Assembly: GCA_900770015.1 (NCBI GenBank)
Contig: CAAGIU010000132.1
Location: 1 to 6,216, forward strand
Reading direction: 5' to 3'
DNA length: 6,216 bases
DNA from: an uncultured Oscillospiraceae bacterium
Lineage (GTDB): Bacteria > Bacillota_A > Clostridia > Oscillospirales > Oscillospiraceae
Shown here: positions 6,071 to 6,216 of the stretch, one piece after another
How the letters are laid out: every line of letters begins with the position of its first letter
Numbering within the stretch: position 1 is the stretch's first letter
Translations under genes and position numbers: made by a program
Notes under the pieces: model-generated
Databases searched by the model: none
What the model saw: only the letters and a program-made list of their open reading frames with translations
What the model was told of the DNA's origin: nothing

Positions 6071-6216
6071 AAAGGCTCCCTCTGGGAGGGAGCTGGCCGC
6101 GAAGCGGACTGAAGGAGAGAGCGTTGGTCGATCACCAGCGCTTCATACGATACCGCATCAAAAAATCCGGGGCTCTCTCCTTCAGTCAGCCTTTGGCTGA
6201 CAGCTCCCTCCCAGAG
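6071..6216. repeat. structured intergenic inverted-repeat element, cut by the window end
   Basis: Two copies of a roughly 50-bp unit face each other. Copy 1 (about 6071-6122) has an 8-bp hairpin GCTCCCTC/GAGGGAGC (6075-6093) and a 4-bp hairpin CCGC-GAA-GCGG (6097-6107). Copy 2 (about 6172-6216, opposite strand) matches it exactly over 16 nt (6080-6095 against 6201-6216) and 15 nt (6108-6122 against 6172-6186). In between, the small hairpin has a different sequence but is still paired (GTCAGCC-TTT-GGCTGAC, 6185-6201). A spacer of about 49 nt separates the copies. Similar units are, from memory, scattered between genes in gut Firmicutes; a MITE-like origin or a role in transcript ends are both possible. 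Confidence 0.75.
6075..6107 (+). repeat. paired hairpins within repeat copy 1
   Basis: An 8-bp stem with TGG loop (6075-6093) is followed 3 nt later by a 4-bp stem with GAA loop (6097-6107). No U tract follows, so this is not a standard terminator. It is the structural core shared with the opposing copy. Confidence 0.6.

Noticed and set aside
5859..6200. Plus-strand ORF containing APSGRELAAKRTEGE
   Set aside because: That part is the translation of the intergenic repeat, a common source of spurious hypothetical proteins.

Overview
The window suggests a chromosome fragment of a low- to medium-GC gut Firmicute, probably a clostridial, Oscillospiraceae/Ruminococcaceae-like organism. Support comes from strong GGAGG-type ribosome binding sites, a sigma-A-type promoter, Rho-independent terminators, an AgrA/AgrC-type two-component pair, a glycoside hydrolase family 3 (GH3) enzyme with reversed domain order, and a structured intergenic repeat at the right edge of a kind I associate with such genomes. 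The assignment is inference; there is no rRNA or other marker gene.

All credible genes lie on the minus strand, so the transcripts read from right to left. From 6216 down: a structured inverted repeat (about 6071-6216, cut by the window edge); a non-coding leader with a plausible promoter (5949-5976); a LytTR response regulator (5140-5874); a GHKL sensor histidine kinase whose ATG follows the regulator stop directly (3808-5139); and a strong terminator (3744-3782) closing that two-gene operon.

The second transcript starts from a near-consensus promoter (3675-3703). A perfect 14-bp palindrome (3659-3672) lies over the expected transcription start, which is the layout of a repressor operator. 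It encodes a roughly 1000-residue GH3 enzyme (627-3629) with membrane segments at both ends and the C-terminal-type domain placed before the TIM barrel. A 132-residue four-helix membrane protein follows (213-611), then a possible 38-codon overlapping small gene (104-220), and the transcript closes with a terminator (49-90).

The likely picture is a cell-surface glycosidase made with a small membrane partner from its own regulated promoter, next to an independent Agr-like sensing operon. Whether the two-component system controls the glycosidase cannot be settled from the sequence; the terminator shows only that they are separately transcribed. No agrB/agrD pair, tRNA, rRNA, CRISPR array or transposase was seen. 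The least ordinary points are the apparent CTG start of the GH3 gene, the operator-like palindrome at its start site, the double membrane anchoring of a reversed-order GH3, the small overlapping ORF, and the repeat whose two copies keep a hairpin through paired base changes.
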